Origin: DDH964 sp963763205
GTDB lineage: Bacteria; Desulfobacterota; Desulfuromonadia; Desulfuromonadales; DDH964
NCBI GenBank assembly: GCA_963763205.1
Contig: CAVXNQ010000018.1
Coordinates: 124,001-188,000, forward strand
Length of the DNA stretch: 64,000 nt
Reading direction: 5' to 3'
This document shows positions 8,405-16,473 of the stretch, piece by piece. Position 1 is the first letter of the stretch. Each line of letters starts with the position of its first letter. Below the pieces are notes generated by a model. It did not search any database. It was not told where the DNA came from and saw only the letters and a program-made list of their open reading frames with translations. The translations under genes were made by a program, and so were the position numbers.

Positions 8405-8995
8405 TCAGCCGGCGACCAGGCGGCGCAGGGCAGGGTAGGGGGTGAAGCCGACCAACTGGCGGTTGCTGTAGCGGAAGGTCGGAACGGCAGTGACGACCAG
8501 TGCCTTGGCCCGTTCCCAGTCGGCATCGACGGCCGCGACATAGCTCCCCTCTTCGAGGACCCGGAGGGCCTGGTCCGCAGAGAGGCCGACGGCCGTGGCA
8601 ATGGTGGCGAGTTCGGCGGGTAGGGCGATGTTGCGGCCGGCGACGAAATAGGCACGGTAGACGGCGCTATGAAACGCGTCGCCCCGGCCCTGTTCCTCGG
8701 CCCACTTGCCCAGTTCCTGGGCGCGGCGGCTATTGTAGGTGCGGGTCCGCTCGCCCAGCGGCAGTCCGACTTCCGCGGCCACCGCCTGCAGGCGGGCGAT
8801 CATGGTGCCCAGGTCCCGGCCGCTGCCGGCGAACAGCTCGGCGAGCTCCAGCCCCTCCTCCGGGGTCTGGGGGTGGAGAGGAAAGACGGTGTGGCGCAGC
8901 CGCAGGTCGAACTCCCGGCACAACTGTTCAGTACGCACGGTACTGAAATAGCACCAGGGTCAGATGTAATCGAAGAAGATTTCCAGGGTTTCCAT
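8405..8995 (-). CDS. Probable selenoprotein: DsbA/FrnE-like thiol oxidoreductase with a UxxC active site
   Basis: Read from ATG 8995 with UGA as selenocysteine, the gene encodes 196 residues of the DsbA/FrnE (2-hydroxychromene-2-carboxylate isomerase-like) thioredoxin fold. Codon 12 is UGA (8960-8962), exactly where the first active-site cysteine belongs: FFDYI-U-PWCYFSTV. Such proteins normally read CPWC. Downstream features fit FrnE: YNSRRAQELGKWAEEQGR, FHSAVYRAYF, and VPTFRYSNRQLVGF with the cis-Pro. Starting after the UGA, at GTG 8938, would delete the active site. A hairpin of the right size follows the UGA. The substrate is unknown; a cytoplasmic disulfide or isomerase reaction is likely. 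Ribosome binding site is weak. Confidence 0.8.
8927..8962 (-). promoter_or_regulatory. SECIS-like element for UGA recoding
   Basis: On the coding strand the UGA (8962-8960) is followed after 12 bases by a perfect 8-bp stem (UUCAGUAC / GUACUGAA) closed by the five-base loop CGUGC. Bacterial SECIS elements lie within the coding region just after the UGA and carry a GU in the apical loop, which this one has. The stem spans 8927-8947. Confidence 0.7.
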
Positions 8996-9122
8996 GACTC
9001 AAGATTAGCACCGGCGCCTCCGTCGACAAGCACATACCGGTTACCGGAGGCGAAAATGATTCCTCCCGCCCTGCCTTCTCTTGGTCACCTGCCCGGCCCT
9101 ACCCCCCCCAAAAAAAAACAGC

Positions 9123-9782
9123 TCAGGCCACTTGCAGTTCGTTGGCGACGTCGATCACTCCCGGCGTGTACCAGCAGTCCTGTTCCGCGGCGTCCTTTTC
9201 GTTCTCGTTGCGGACCAGTCCGCGCAGGGTCACCACACCGTCGCGGACCAGGGCGCGGATCTGGCTGCGGTCGACGAGGACGTCCTTGTCGAAGATCACC
9301 TCGAGGTTGTCCCGCAGTTCCTCGTTGCTGTCCGTCTCGGGCGGGTTGACCACGATGCGGTTGTCGACGTTGCTCACCCCCGGAATCCACCAGGCGAGGA
9401 CTTCGGCGAGCCGCCGCTGCACCAAGGCATGCACCTCCCCTTCGATGAGCACCCCGCCCTCCGGATCGACGGAAAGGACGATCTTCTCCTCCTCGATATT
9501 GCGCTCCTGTACCAGGCTGCGCCGCAGGTGGTCGAGGCATTCGAGATCGCCCATCGCTTCGACGATGGCCACCCGGGTGCGGTCCTCGACGCCACGGACG
9601 CCTGGAACGGCCCCCGCCAGCCGCAGCGCCAGGCGCTTGGCAGCGACCGAAGGGACGATCCCCTGCAACGTTACGAAGCCGCCGTCGACGACAATCTTTA
9701 ATGCCGACTGGGCCAGATGGATGCGCCGGTCATGGGCCAGCGCCCCTTCGATATGCCGATGGAGTTCACTGTCGTTGGTCAT
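9123..9782 (-). CDS. BON-domain protein with three BON repeats
   Basis: A 219-residue protein made of three BON domains (roughly 5-75, 78-150 and 155-218). Each has the signature pattern of a helix, VxxGxVxLxG-type strands and a GVxxVxN/D end (VTLQGIVPSV, GVLIEGEVHA, VTLRGLVRNE). There is no signal peptide or membrane helix, so unlike OsmY it seems cytoplasmic. BON domains bind phospholipid or other ligands and occur in osmotic stress proteins. Followed by a poly-A/poly-C tract in the intergenic space. Function inferred only. Confidence 0.82.
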   Translation of the reverse strand: MTNDSELHRHIEGALAHDRRIHLAQSALKIVVDGGFVTLQGIVPSVAAKRLALRLAGAVPGVRGVEDRTRVAIVEAMGDLECLDHLRRSLVQERNIEEEKIVLSVDPEGGVLIEGEVHALVQRRLAEVLAWWIPGVSNVDNRIVVNPPETDSNEELRDNLEVIFDKDVLVDRSQIRALVRDGVVTLRGLVRNENEKDAAEQDCWYTPGVIDVANELQVA

Positions 9783-9874
9783 GGTCCACCTCCCTGATGG
9801 ACGTTTTGTTCAGCCTTTTTTCTCATTGTATCCCAATGCCGGGTCCGGCCGCACGGGGGCCGGCGCACGCATTC

Positions 9875-10090
9875 CACCCTGCCCTCGCCATCGCCCTGGT
9901 CTGCCCGGATATAAAGCTGGCCAGTGTCCAGGTCAAGGCGGTGCGCAAGCGCTTCAAGGAGCGCCAGTTCGCCGCCGGCGCCGACCGGGAAATCATCGCC
10001 GAGTGCGCAGCGATCGGCATCCCCTTCGACGAGTTCTGTGCAATCTGCTTGCAGACGATGCAGGCGGTGGCCGGGGAGTTGGGACTGTAG
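9875..10090 (+). pseudogene. C-terminal remnant of an HD-domain phosphohydrolase
   Basis: About 70 codons match the C-terminal end of the common 180-190 residue HD-domain hydrolases: LVCPDIKLASVQVKAVRKRF, then ERQFAAGADREII and the final helix ending AVAGELGL. The metal-binding HD part is absent and the upstream sequence in frame is unrelated, so this is a truncated relic. It ends 40 bases before a strong terminator. Confidence 0.65.
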
Positions 10091-10134
10091 GGGAGGGAGG
10101 GACCTCACCATCAGGGCCCTGTCGCGTAGAGCCG

Positions 10135-10180
10135 GGGAAAGGGGCGGGGCGGCCATCTGTGGCCGCCCCGCCCCTTTCCC
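10135..10180. terminator. Strong 20-bp hairpin terminator
   Basis: A perfect 20-bp inverted repeat beginning GGGAAAGGGG and ending CCCCTTTCCC, with loop ATCTGT, directly downstream of the c7 lipoprotein gene on the minus strand and after the HD remnant on the plus strand. Confidence 0.8.
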
Positions 10181-10185
10181 GTCGT

Positions 10186-10752
10186 TCACTTCTTGTGACA
10201 GCCGGTGCAGGCCGTCGGGGCCCTGCCGCCGCTTTCCTGGTGGCAACCCCGGCACAGGGCGTGGGCGAGCTCCTTGTTGACGGCAATTTTCTGCGGCGGA
10301 TCGGTGGTGTGGCATTTGCTGCAATCCAGTCGGCCGGCGTGGTCGGCATGGTTGAAGGTGACCTTCCCCATCGAGGCGGCGTAGGTGACCACATCGGGAG
10401 CCTTTGCCGCAGGTCGGGCGGTCTCCGGTGCCATGGTGCCCATCGCCGAGGCCGCTTCCTGCTTCGCCTTGTCAACGGTTTCGGCGACCGCCGTTTTCGT
10501 CTCCGTGGCGGCCTTTTCCGCCTCCTTACCGACGGTTTTGGCCGCCTGCTCCGTGTCTTTCTTGACCTCGGATGCCGTCTCTTCGGCCTTCTCCTTGACC
10601 TCTTCTACGGCCTGTTTGACCGGTTCGGCAGGTGGCGGAGGCTCCGTGGCGACGGGCTTGGCCGGCGCTTTGGACGGTGGTTCTTCCTTCGAGCAGGCGG
10701 TCATGAGCAGGGCGGCTAGAAGGGCCACGAGCAGCATCGTTGTCAGTCGCAT
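10186..10752 (-). CDS. Triheme cytochrome c7-type lipoprotein with a helical stalk
   Basis: A 188-residue lipoprotein. Residues 1-19 are a signal peptide ending in the lipobox LMTAC (Cys20). Residues 40-105 are a Lys/Glu/Ala-rich predicted helix with roughly 11-residue periodicity (EEVKEKAEETASEVKKDTEQ). Residues 125-188 are a c7-like domain with three CxxCH motifs at 144-148, 167-171 and 182-186, plus candidate distal ligands His135, His138 and His164. It would sit in a membrane facing the periplasm and carry electrons, like PpcA-type c7 cytochromes. Start at 10752 follows AAGGAG. Electron partner unknown. Confidence 0.88.
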   Translation of the reverse strand: MRLTTMLLVALLAALLMTACSKEEPPSKAPAKPVATEPPPPAEPVKQAVEEVKEKAEETASEVKKDTEQAAKTVGKEAEKAATETKTAVAETVDKAKQEAASAMGTMAPETARPAAKAPDVVTYAASMGKVTFNHADHAGRLDCSKCHTTDPPQKIAVNKELAHALCRGCHQESGGRAPTACTGCHKK

Positions 10753-11095
10753 GCCTATCTCCTTCGCGGGGGGGGATCGTTCCAAATTTTCCCAAGGATA
10801 TCACCTGCGGGATTTTTCGCCAGGACCTGCACCTCGGTCCCGCGCCGCAGGCCCCAGGCCCCGTCCTTCTCCCGGTGAGTGCTTGGGAGCGTCACGTTCG
10901 CAGCCGGCCCGTCCTGGAGGAGCGTTGCCCCGAGAATTCTTCCAGGCGATGTGCCGGAATCCGGCCGCCCTATCCTTTACTGCCGGGACCCTGCAGGGTC
11001 GGAATGGTGGGCATGACGATAATCGCGGGGGGCTCTCCGATCGGATGCCATTGGTGCTAAAATGATTCCATCCAGGAGGAGAAAGGGAGGCCGAG
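10753..11095. other. Intergenic region between divergent genes
   Basis: 343 bases between the divergent c7 lipoprotein and AhpD-like genes. I see no convincing gene, RNA or operator; promoters for both genes must lie here but no strong consensus boxes stand out. Confidence 0.5.
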
Positions 11096-11533
11096 ATGAC
11101 ACGGCAGGAAGTTTACCAGGAAATCGAGCAGGTCTTCGGCGTGGTGCCGAGCATGTTCAAGGAGGTTCCCGATTCCATGCTCGAAAACGAATGGCGGCTG
11201 TTCAGCAAGATCCAACTGGAAGAGGGACCGATTCCCCTCAAGTACCGGGAGCTGATCGGCCTGGCCATCTCCGGGGTGACTAAGTGTCGCTATTGCGCCT
11301 ATTACCACACGGAGGTGGCTCGCCTCTTCGGTGCGACGGAAGAAGAGATCGAGGCGGCCGTCCACTATGCGAAATCGAGTGCCGGCTGGAGCGCTTACAT
11401 CAACGGCCTGCAGGTCGATTTCGACCAGTTCCGGCGCGAAGTGGATATGGCCTGCGCGCATGTCCGCAAAACCCTGGCCGGTGAGCCCGCAAGTAAAGAG
11501 GCCGCAGGTAAGGGCACGGAAGCCCTACACTGA
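11096..11533 (+). CDS. Carboxymuconolactone decarboxylase/AhpD-like protein
   Basis: A 145-residue all-helical protein of the CMD/AhpD family. The active-site motif is KCRYCAYYHTEVA, with redox cysteines at 64 and 67 and the conserved His71, preceded by the typical IPLKYRELIGLAISG. AhpD-type members act as thiol-disulfide or peroxide-linked reductases in the cytoplasm. A good AGGAGG-rich leader precedes the ATG. The C-terminal 25 residues are disordered and Lys/Ala-rich. The substrate cannot be told from sequence. Confidence 0.85.
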   Translation: MTRQEVYQEIEQVFGVVPSMFKEVPDSMLENEWRLFSKIQLEEGPIPLKYRELIGLAISGVTKCRYCAYYHTEVARLFGATEEEIEAAVHYAKSSAGWSAYINGLQVDFDQFRREVDMACAHVRKTLAGEPASKEAAGKGTEALH

Positions 11534-11999
11534 ATGGGAAAAACCGTTCCGGGGGGTTGGTAAGCAGGAGCAGGGGGAGGGCCTGAAGCTGCGCGGAGTC
11601 ATTCCGTGTCAGGGGGGAGTTGTGTCGGACAGGAGGGGGGCCGGTTGGTTGCCGCCCCGCAAGGGCTGGCGCCTTGCAAATGGGAGGTGGCGGAGAAGCC
11701 TCTCAAGCGGTCAGCTGTACAGATGGCAGGTGATAGGCGGCGATAGGGGGGCAACGGTAGCATACTGTCCTATCTTTTTACCGCGAAAGCGTGTAATATA
11801 ACAAAATATCAAGATTTTATCCCCTCCAGCCAACCCTACCCCTTCACCCGTACGGAGATGACGTTGCGGTGTGAAGCGACTCTATGGTCGTGGCGGATAC
11901 TCCGGCACGTCGATTGTCAAGCCTGTCCCTTGGATTCCAGCGATCTCCCTGGATTTTGTCGGGCAATTCTTGGCGCGCTCCAGCCCAGGGAGGACCGTA
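11534..11999. other. Intergenic region with an AT-rich promoter-like patch
   Basis: 466 bases without a supportable gene. Around 11785-11820 lies an AT-rich patch (TGTAATATAACAAAATATC) unlike the GC-rich surroundings, probably a promoter for the next gene. No RNA family recognised. Confidence 0.45.
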
Positions 12000-12404
12000 A
12001 TGCACAGTCCCACGCTCGTCGCCGGCGACCCGGTCGCCGCCCGTTGTACCAAATGCCGGAAGAACACCGATCACCACATCGTCACCATGGCCGAAGAGGC
12101 CCCGGCCACCGTGCAGTGCAGCATCTGCACCCGCCAACACAAGTATCGGCCGCCCAGCGCCGCCAAAAAGGCTGCTCCGTCCCGGGCCGTCAGCAGCCGC
12201 GATGCCGAGCGCCTGGAGTGGGAAGGGCTGCAGTTGGGGATGAACAGCGCCAAGGTGACGGACTATTCCATGACCGCTGCCTTCAAGGTCGAGAGCGTGA
12301 TCAACCACCCGGTTTTCGGCCTTGGGTTGGTGCGGCGTGTCGCTGGCCCGCAAAAGGTCGAGGTGCTCTTTGCGGATGGCAAAAAGACCATGCGCTGCAA
12401 GTAG
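12000..12404 (+). CDS. Zinc-ribbon protein with UvrD/Rep-type C-terminal strand motif
   Basis: A 134-residue protein. The N-terminus has a zinc ribbon of CTKC near 17-20 and CSIC near 41-44, with HH between. The C-terminus reads VFGLGLVRRVAGPQKVEV then LFADGKKTM, matching the short beta-barrel found at the end of UvrD/PcrA and in CarD-like proteins, which contacts RNA polymerase or nucleic acid. ATG 12000 follows AGGGAGG. A nucleic-acid role is inferred; no known protein name applies. The next gene, 77 bases on, is also a zinc-ribbon protein. Confidence 0.65.
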   Translation: MHSPTLVAGDPVAARCTKCRKNTDHHIVTMAEEAPATVQCSICTRQHKYRPPSAAKKAAPSRAVSSRDAERLEWEGLQLGMNSAKVTDYSMTAAFKVESVINHPVFGLGLVRRVAGPQKVEVLFADGKKTMRCK

Positions 12405-12480
12405 GACGGGCCGGTTGGGTCGCTTCTCCCTTTTTGACGGCGGCGCGGGTCGGTTGGAAACCCGAGGAGAAAGGAACGGG

Positions 12481-12693
12481 ATGAAGATTTGCGAACTGTG
12501 TGCGGCGCAATCCAAAAAGACCCACAATGGAAAGCCGCATGAAGATCTGATGGAAATGGACGCGCCCCGCATCTTCGGGGGGAAACCCCCGCGGGGCTTC
12601 ACGGAGCAGGATTACAAGTGCCTGAGCTGCGAGTCCCGTTTTACCTGGAGCACCTCCAGGACCGATCTGGCCTGGACCCTCTGGCGGAGATAA
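12481..12693 (+). CDS. Small zinc-binding hypothetical protein
   Basis: A 70-residue protein with CELC at residues 4-7 and CLSC near 47-50, suggesting one zinc site, and a Trp/Arg-rich end. ATG 12481 has a purine-rich GGAGAAAGGAACGGG leader. It probably shares a transcript with the preceding zinc-ribbon gene. No family recognised. Confidence 0.6.
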   Translation: MKICELCAAQSKKTHNGKPHEDLMEMDAPRIFGGKPPRGFTEQDYKCLSCESRFTWSTSRTDLAWTLWRR

Positions 12694-12767
12694 CCGCAGC
12701 AATCCTCCTTCCCGGACAGCCCGGGCAGGTGCCGGCCAAAAGGTCGGGGCCTGCCAGACTGGGCGCC

Positions 12768-12902
12768 CTACTCCTCCTGTTCGGGGGGCGTGGTGGCGGG
12801 CTCCTCCTCTTCCTGCTTGCGTTTGCGCTTCTCTTCCTTTTTTGCCTGCCGGGCGAGTTCCTTCTGCCGTTTTTCAAAGCCGTAGTTCGGTTTTCTGGCC
12901 AT
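12768..12902 (-). CDS. Small charged protein, 44 aa
   Basis: MARKPNYGFEKRQKELARQA followed by a Lys/Glu-rich helix and an acidic Pro-rich tail. This short protein type recurs in many proteobacterial genomes next to cold-shock or ribosome-related genes. Its function is unknown. GGATCATCCGATGG leader; the start is fixed by the conserved MARKPNYGFEKR opening. Confidence 0.7.
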   Translation of the reverse strand: MARKPNYGFEKRQKELARQAKKEEKRKRKQEEEEPATTPPEQEE

Positions 12903-12977
12903 CGGATGATCCTTTCGGGGTGATCGCGCCGATTCGTTTCAGCAGCGACGGGTGCGGGCAGGCCGCGGAACATAGAA

Positions 12978-13015
12978 GCAAAAGAGCCCCACGAAGATTC
13001 GTGGGGCTCTTTTGC
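12978..13015 (-). terminator. Terminator of cspA
   Basis: An 18-bp inverted repeat (GCAAAAGAGCCCCACGAA and its complement) with A/T flanks, located 20 bases after the cspA stop. Symmetric, so it may also act on plus-strand transcripts. Confidence 0.85.
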
Positions 13016-13034
13016 AACAGCTGCAAAGTCCGCC

Positions 13035-13235
13035 TTAGATTTTGCGGACCTTGGCCGACTGCGGGCCTTTCTGCCCTTGGGTAACGTCGAAGCTTACCCG
13101 GTCGCCCTCGGCGAGGGATTTGAATCCATCGCCCTGAATTTCAGAAAAGTGGACGAACACATCGGGTCCATTGTCCTGCTCGATAAAACCGAATCCCTTG
13201 GCGTCGTTAAACCACTTCACAGTACCTTCTGCCAT
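13035..13235 (-). CDS. cspA: Cold shock protein, CspA family
   Basis: A 66-residue cold-shock domain with RNP1 KGFGFIE and RNP2 DVFVHFSEI, starting MAEGTVKWFNDAKG. Binds single-stranded nucleic acid and melts RNA structure. The ATG at 13235 is preferred because GGAGAG lies just upstream; a longer start at 13247 would bury that site in the coding region. A leader hairpin lies about 60 bases upstream of the start. Confidence 0.95.
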   Translation of the reverse strand: MAEGTVKWFNDAKGFGFIEQDNGPDVFVHFSEIQGDGFKSLAEGDRVSFDVTQGQKGPQSAKVRKI

Positions 13236-13287
13236 TTTTCTCTCCATGTTCCCGCTGGGAACCTTTTTTTGTGCAAATCCGGTCGCT

Positions 13288-13326
13288 CAAAAAACAAAAA
13301 ACACACGCCCAAGTGGGCCTGTGTTT
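13288..13326 (-). promoter_or_regulatory. Terminator-like hairpin in the cspA leader
   Basis: On the cspA strand AAACACAGGCCCA pairs with TGGGCGTGTGTTT (one mismatch), followed by TTTTTGTTTTTT. It has the form of an intrinsic terminator but lies upstream of cspA with no gene before it, so it may be a transcription attenuator or thermosensor in the cold-shock leader. Confidence 0.55.
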
Positions 13327-14345
13327 TGATCCTGCTGACACCTTGTCATCCGGTGAGCGAAAAAACCTACACAAACATGCTTAAGTAAAAGCACCCTAGC
13401 ACGGCAGTCCCTGGGAAAGCAATAACTAAATCGTCCGATTTCGATGGAAAGGAAAATTTCTTGAAGACTCCAGGACCTTTCCTGGCGTCGGCAGGACTCT
13501 TCCCGGACCCCTCTCCGCTCAAAAGTAGGTCACGCAACCGGTGTTCATGATCTGGTTCCCCGTCTCCGGCGGCCGGCGGTTGAGGCCCTTTCGACCGTTC
13601 CCTGAGCGCCGGTCGCGGTCGCATGCCAGCATCCGCGAAGTTGCGCTGCGTCCGGCAGCTGGGGCGCCGATGTGGCAGGGTACTTCTATCAATGTCCTGT
13701 CCTGGTCCCGGGAGTGGCCGGTCATACCCAGCGGGAGTGTTCTTTTTCTTCATTCTCTTGATCCCTGCACTCCCTGGCCCATGGTCTCCCACCACGCCTC
13801 GCACCAGTCGGGGTCTGTATCTTTGCACATCTCCTCATTGTCGTTTCCGGCCTGAATTTCTGCACTAATCTCCCTTCTGGATCTCTGCGCGCCGGACTAT
13901 AAGTGTCCACGAGTTGGGGTTTCTGATCGAATTCCGACCGATGCCTCCCTGCAGTGAGGATTTCGGCAGGTTTTTCCACCCGCCGGAAAGAGAATTTACG
14001 CTGAACCCCCTGAAATAACTTTGCTGTCGTTGTCGGCCCGCCCAATCCTAGTCGTGCCACTGCTGATCTCCTCCCGGCGACTCAGCAGTCTCCCCGGAAG
14101 TTCCGGCACAGCATGACGCTATCTTCCCGGACGGATAACCCCCTGCCGCCAGGTATGCTCCTCGGCCTGGCGGCCACCGTGCAAAACGTTGTCGAACCAT
14201 TATCGATCCGCGTCCCCCCGCCGCCCGGGGAAAACATGCGGAATAGCAGGGGGAGAAAGGGGAATGTATCACACCGGCTGGCCGGCAGGATGCCGGCATG
14301 GAACGTTGAAATTTTCGTTCAAATCCAACCAAAGAGGTGACAGGA
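13327..14345. other. Long intergenic region without a supportable gene
   Basis: About 1 kb. Open frames here have atypical composition, no ribosome binding sites and no recognisable domains. A purine-rich ribosome binding site (AGAGGTGACAGG) for the diheme gene lies at its right end. I looked for a cyclic-dinucleotide riboswitch, common before such cytochrome genes in Geobacter relatives, and did not find the conserved core. Confidence 0.5.
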
Positions 14346-16256
14346 ATGAGCTCGATTCGCAGATTATCCGTACTGTTATTGTTTGTCGTGACCTTTGCAG
14401 CGGTTCAATTCTGGGGGACGCAGGCGCAGGCCCATCCTTCCTACTTCACGACGTACTGTGCCGGTTGCCATATCACGACGACCTGCAACGGCTGTCATCA
14501 TCACGGGCCGGTGGGGCTCAAGGGAGTTACCGACAAGAGTACCTATGCCCCCGGCGAGGCCGTCGCGGTCACCATCAGCGGCGGCAGCCAGAGCGGCTGG
14601 TTCCGGGCCATTCTCTACGATCAGAACAACAACCAGGTGGCTATCTCCAACGGTAACGACAGCGGTATGGGGCACACCGCCACCTACCCCGCGGTGCTGA
14701 GTGCTCCGGCGCCGGCCGCCGCTGGCACCTATACCTGGAAAGTGGCATGGTTCGGCAACAGTTTTGACAGCAGCAACATGAATGCGGGCAGCCACGGCCA
14801 GGTGACCGCCAGCACCAACTCCTTTACTGTTACCGCACCGGCCGACACCACCGCGCCTGTGGTCGGTACCTTCATCCTGCCGGCGACCGCCACCAGCCTG
14901 ATCGTCCCGGTCACCACCCTTGCCGCCAGCGACAACGTCGCCGTCACCGGCTACCTGGTGACCACCAGCTCCTCCAAACCGGCCGCCTCGGCGTCCGGCT
15001 GGACCGCCGCCGCCCCGACCAACGCCATCGCCCCCAGCGAGGGGAGCGTTACCTTCTATGCCTGGGCCAAGGATGCGGCGGGCAACGTCTCGGCTGCCAG
15101 GAGCGCTACGGTACAGATCACCCTGCCCGACACCAGCGCCCCCGTGGTCGGCACCTTCACCCTGCCGCTGACCGCTACCAGCCTGACCGTGCCGGTCACC
15201 GCTCTCGCCGCCAGCGACAACGTCGCCGTCACCGGCTACCTGGTGACCGCCAGCTCCACCAAGCCGGCCGCCTCCGCCTCCGGCTGGAGCGCCGCCGCTC
15301 CCACCAGCGTCACCGCTCCGGCAGCAGGAAATGTAACCTTTTTCGCCTGGGCCAGGGACGCGGCGGGCAACGTCTCGACCGCCAAGAGCGCCACGGTGCA
15401 GATTTCCCTCAACACCTCCACGCCGCCCACGCTGACCGTTTCCAGCCTGGCCGACGGTACCTACACCAACCAGGACACGGTCAATGTCAGCGGCACCGCC
15501 AGCGATCCCGATGGTCTCAAGGCGGTTACCGTCAACGGCCAGGCGGTTACCGTCAATGCCGATGGCTCCTTCAGTACCGCCCTGACCCTTCTGCCGGGCG
15601 CCAACACCATCACCGTGGTCGCCACCGACACCTTCGGCACCCAGCAGACCGACCGCCGGACCATTACCTATGACCCGACCGCACCGGTGATCACCGTCGC
15701 CAACCCGGCCGACAACAGCACCACCAGCCAGGCCTTCGTCGCCGTCAGCGGCGCAGTCAGCGAACCCTCGACGGTCTTCGTCAAGATCAACAGCGATGCC
15801 GCGCAGGCCGCGGCCATGTCCGGCAATGATTTCAGCGCCACGGCCAACCTGGTGCCGGGCATCAACACCATTGCCATCGACGCCACCGACCTGGCCGGCA
15901 ACGTCTCCAGCACCAAGCGGACGATCACCTACCAGGTCGCCCAGGTTTCCGTCGCGGTGACCAGCCCGGCGCAGGACTTCACCACCAGCAACTCCACGCT
16001 GAACCTCAAGGGGACGGTGAGCGACGGTGTCGGCAGCCCCATCGTCACCATCGCCATGGACGGAGTCACCTATTCCCCGACGGTCAAAAACGGCCGCTTC
16101 CAGCAGCGCCTCACCTTCACCACTGCGCAGCAGTATGCGATCATCGTCACTGCCACCGACGAGGCGGGCAACACCAGCACCGTCACCCGCAACGTGATCT
16201 ACAGCCCCACGGCAAAAGGTCATGGCGGCGGGGGCAAAGGGCATGGCAGCAAGTGA
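14346..16256 (+). CDS. Secreted diheme c-type cytochrome with Ig-like repeat domains
   Basis: A 636-residue exported protein. Residues 1-29 are a signal peptide. CAGCH (38-42) and CNGCH (47-51) are two heme c sites only nine residues apart, followed by a beta-rich domain with VAVTISGGSQSGWFRAILY (compare reelin/Spondin-type domains of cytochrome-linked proteins). Then come two near-identical 95-residue repeats starting DTTAPVVGTF and DTSAPVVGTF, three Ig/Big-like domains each with GxNTIxVxATD motifs, and a Gly/His/Lys-rich end. It is likely cell-surface or extracellular. ATG 14346 has AGGTGA upstream; the in-frame GTG at 14337 is part of that site. Role in metal or electrode contact is inference. 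Confidence 0.8.
   Translation: MSSIRRLSVLLLFVVTFAAVQFWGTQAQAHPSYFTTYCAGCHITTTCNGCHHHGPVGLKGVTDKSTYAPGEAVAVTISGGSQSGWFRAILYDQNNNQVAISNGNDSGMGHTATYPAVLSAPAPAAAGTYTWKVAWFGNSFDSSNMNAGSHGQVTASTNSFTVTAPADTTAPVVGTFILPATATSLIVPVTTLAASDNVAVTGYLVTTSSSKPAASASGWTAAAPTNAIAPSEGSVTFYAWAKDAAGNVSAARSATVQITLPDTSAPVVGTFTLPLTATSLTVPVTALAASDNVAVTGYLVTASSTKPAASASGWSAAAPTSVTAPAAGNVTFFAWARDAAGNVSTAKSATVQISLNTSTPPTLTVSSLADGTYTNQDTVNVSGTASDPDGLKAVTVNGQAVTVNADGSFSTALTLLPGANTITVVATDTFGTQQTDRRTITYDPTAPVITVANPADNSTTSQAFVAVSGAVSEPSTVFVKINSDAAQAAAMSGNDFSATANLVPGINTIAIDATDLAGNVSSTKRTITYQVAQVSVAVTSPAQDFTTSNSTLNLKGTVSDGVGSPIVTIAMDGVTYSPTVKNGRFQQRLTFTTAQQYAIIVTATDEAGNTSTVTRNVIYSPTAKGHGGGGKGHGSK
14844..15413 (+). repeat. Two tandem 285-bp coding repeats
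   Basis: Copies at 14844-15128 and 15129-15413 encode 95-residue domains that are nearly identical (SLTVPVT/ LIVPVT, LAASDNVAVTGYLVT, KPAASASGW). In-frame tandem duplication within the diheme protein. Confidence 0.85.
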
Positions 16257-16294
16257 GCGCTTCCCCTGTTAACCGCAACTAGCCAGGCAGTCAG

Positions 16295-16326
16295 CGAAAG
16301 CCACCCGGAAATCCGGGTGGCTTTCG
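16295..16326 (+). terminator. Rho-independent terminator
   Basis: A 15-bp stem (CGAAAGCCACCCGGA and complement) followed by TCTTT, 39 bases after the diheme gene stop. Confidence 0.8.
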
Positions 16327-16473
16327 TCTTTGCCGTCGAGTTCATCGGCGGCTTGGCCATGCGACGACGGCACTTGGGAAGGGCGGGAGGGAATTTTTTG
16401 CTTATCATTTGCCGGAAATTGCCGCAGACTGTCTCTCCGCGAAACAGATCCCCTTGCCCGGAAAGGCCCCGCC

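Noticed and set aside
13740..13875. A short minus-strand ORF with EEMCKDTDPDWCEAWWETMG
   Set aside because: Only about 26 residues from its ATG, no homology recognised and only a poorly spaced ribosome binding site; could be a relic but cannot be supported.
13327..14345. Possible cyclic-dinucleotide (GEMM) riboswitch before the diheme gene
   Set aside because: Such switches are common before cytochrome genes in this group, but the conserved core and tetraloop-receptor sequence are not present.
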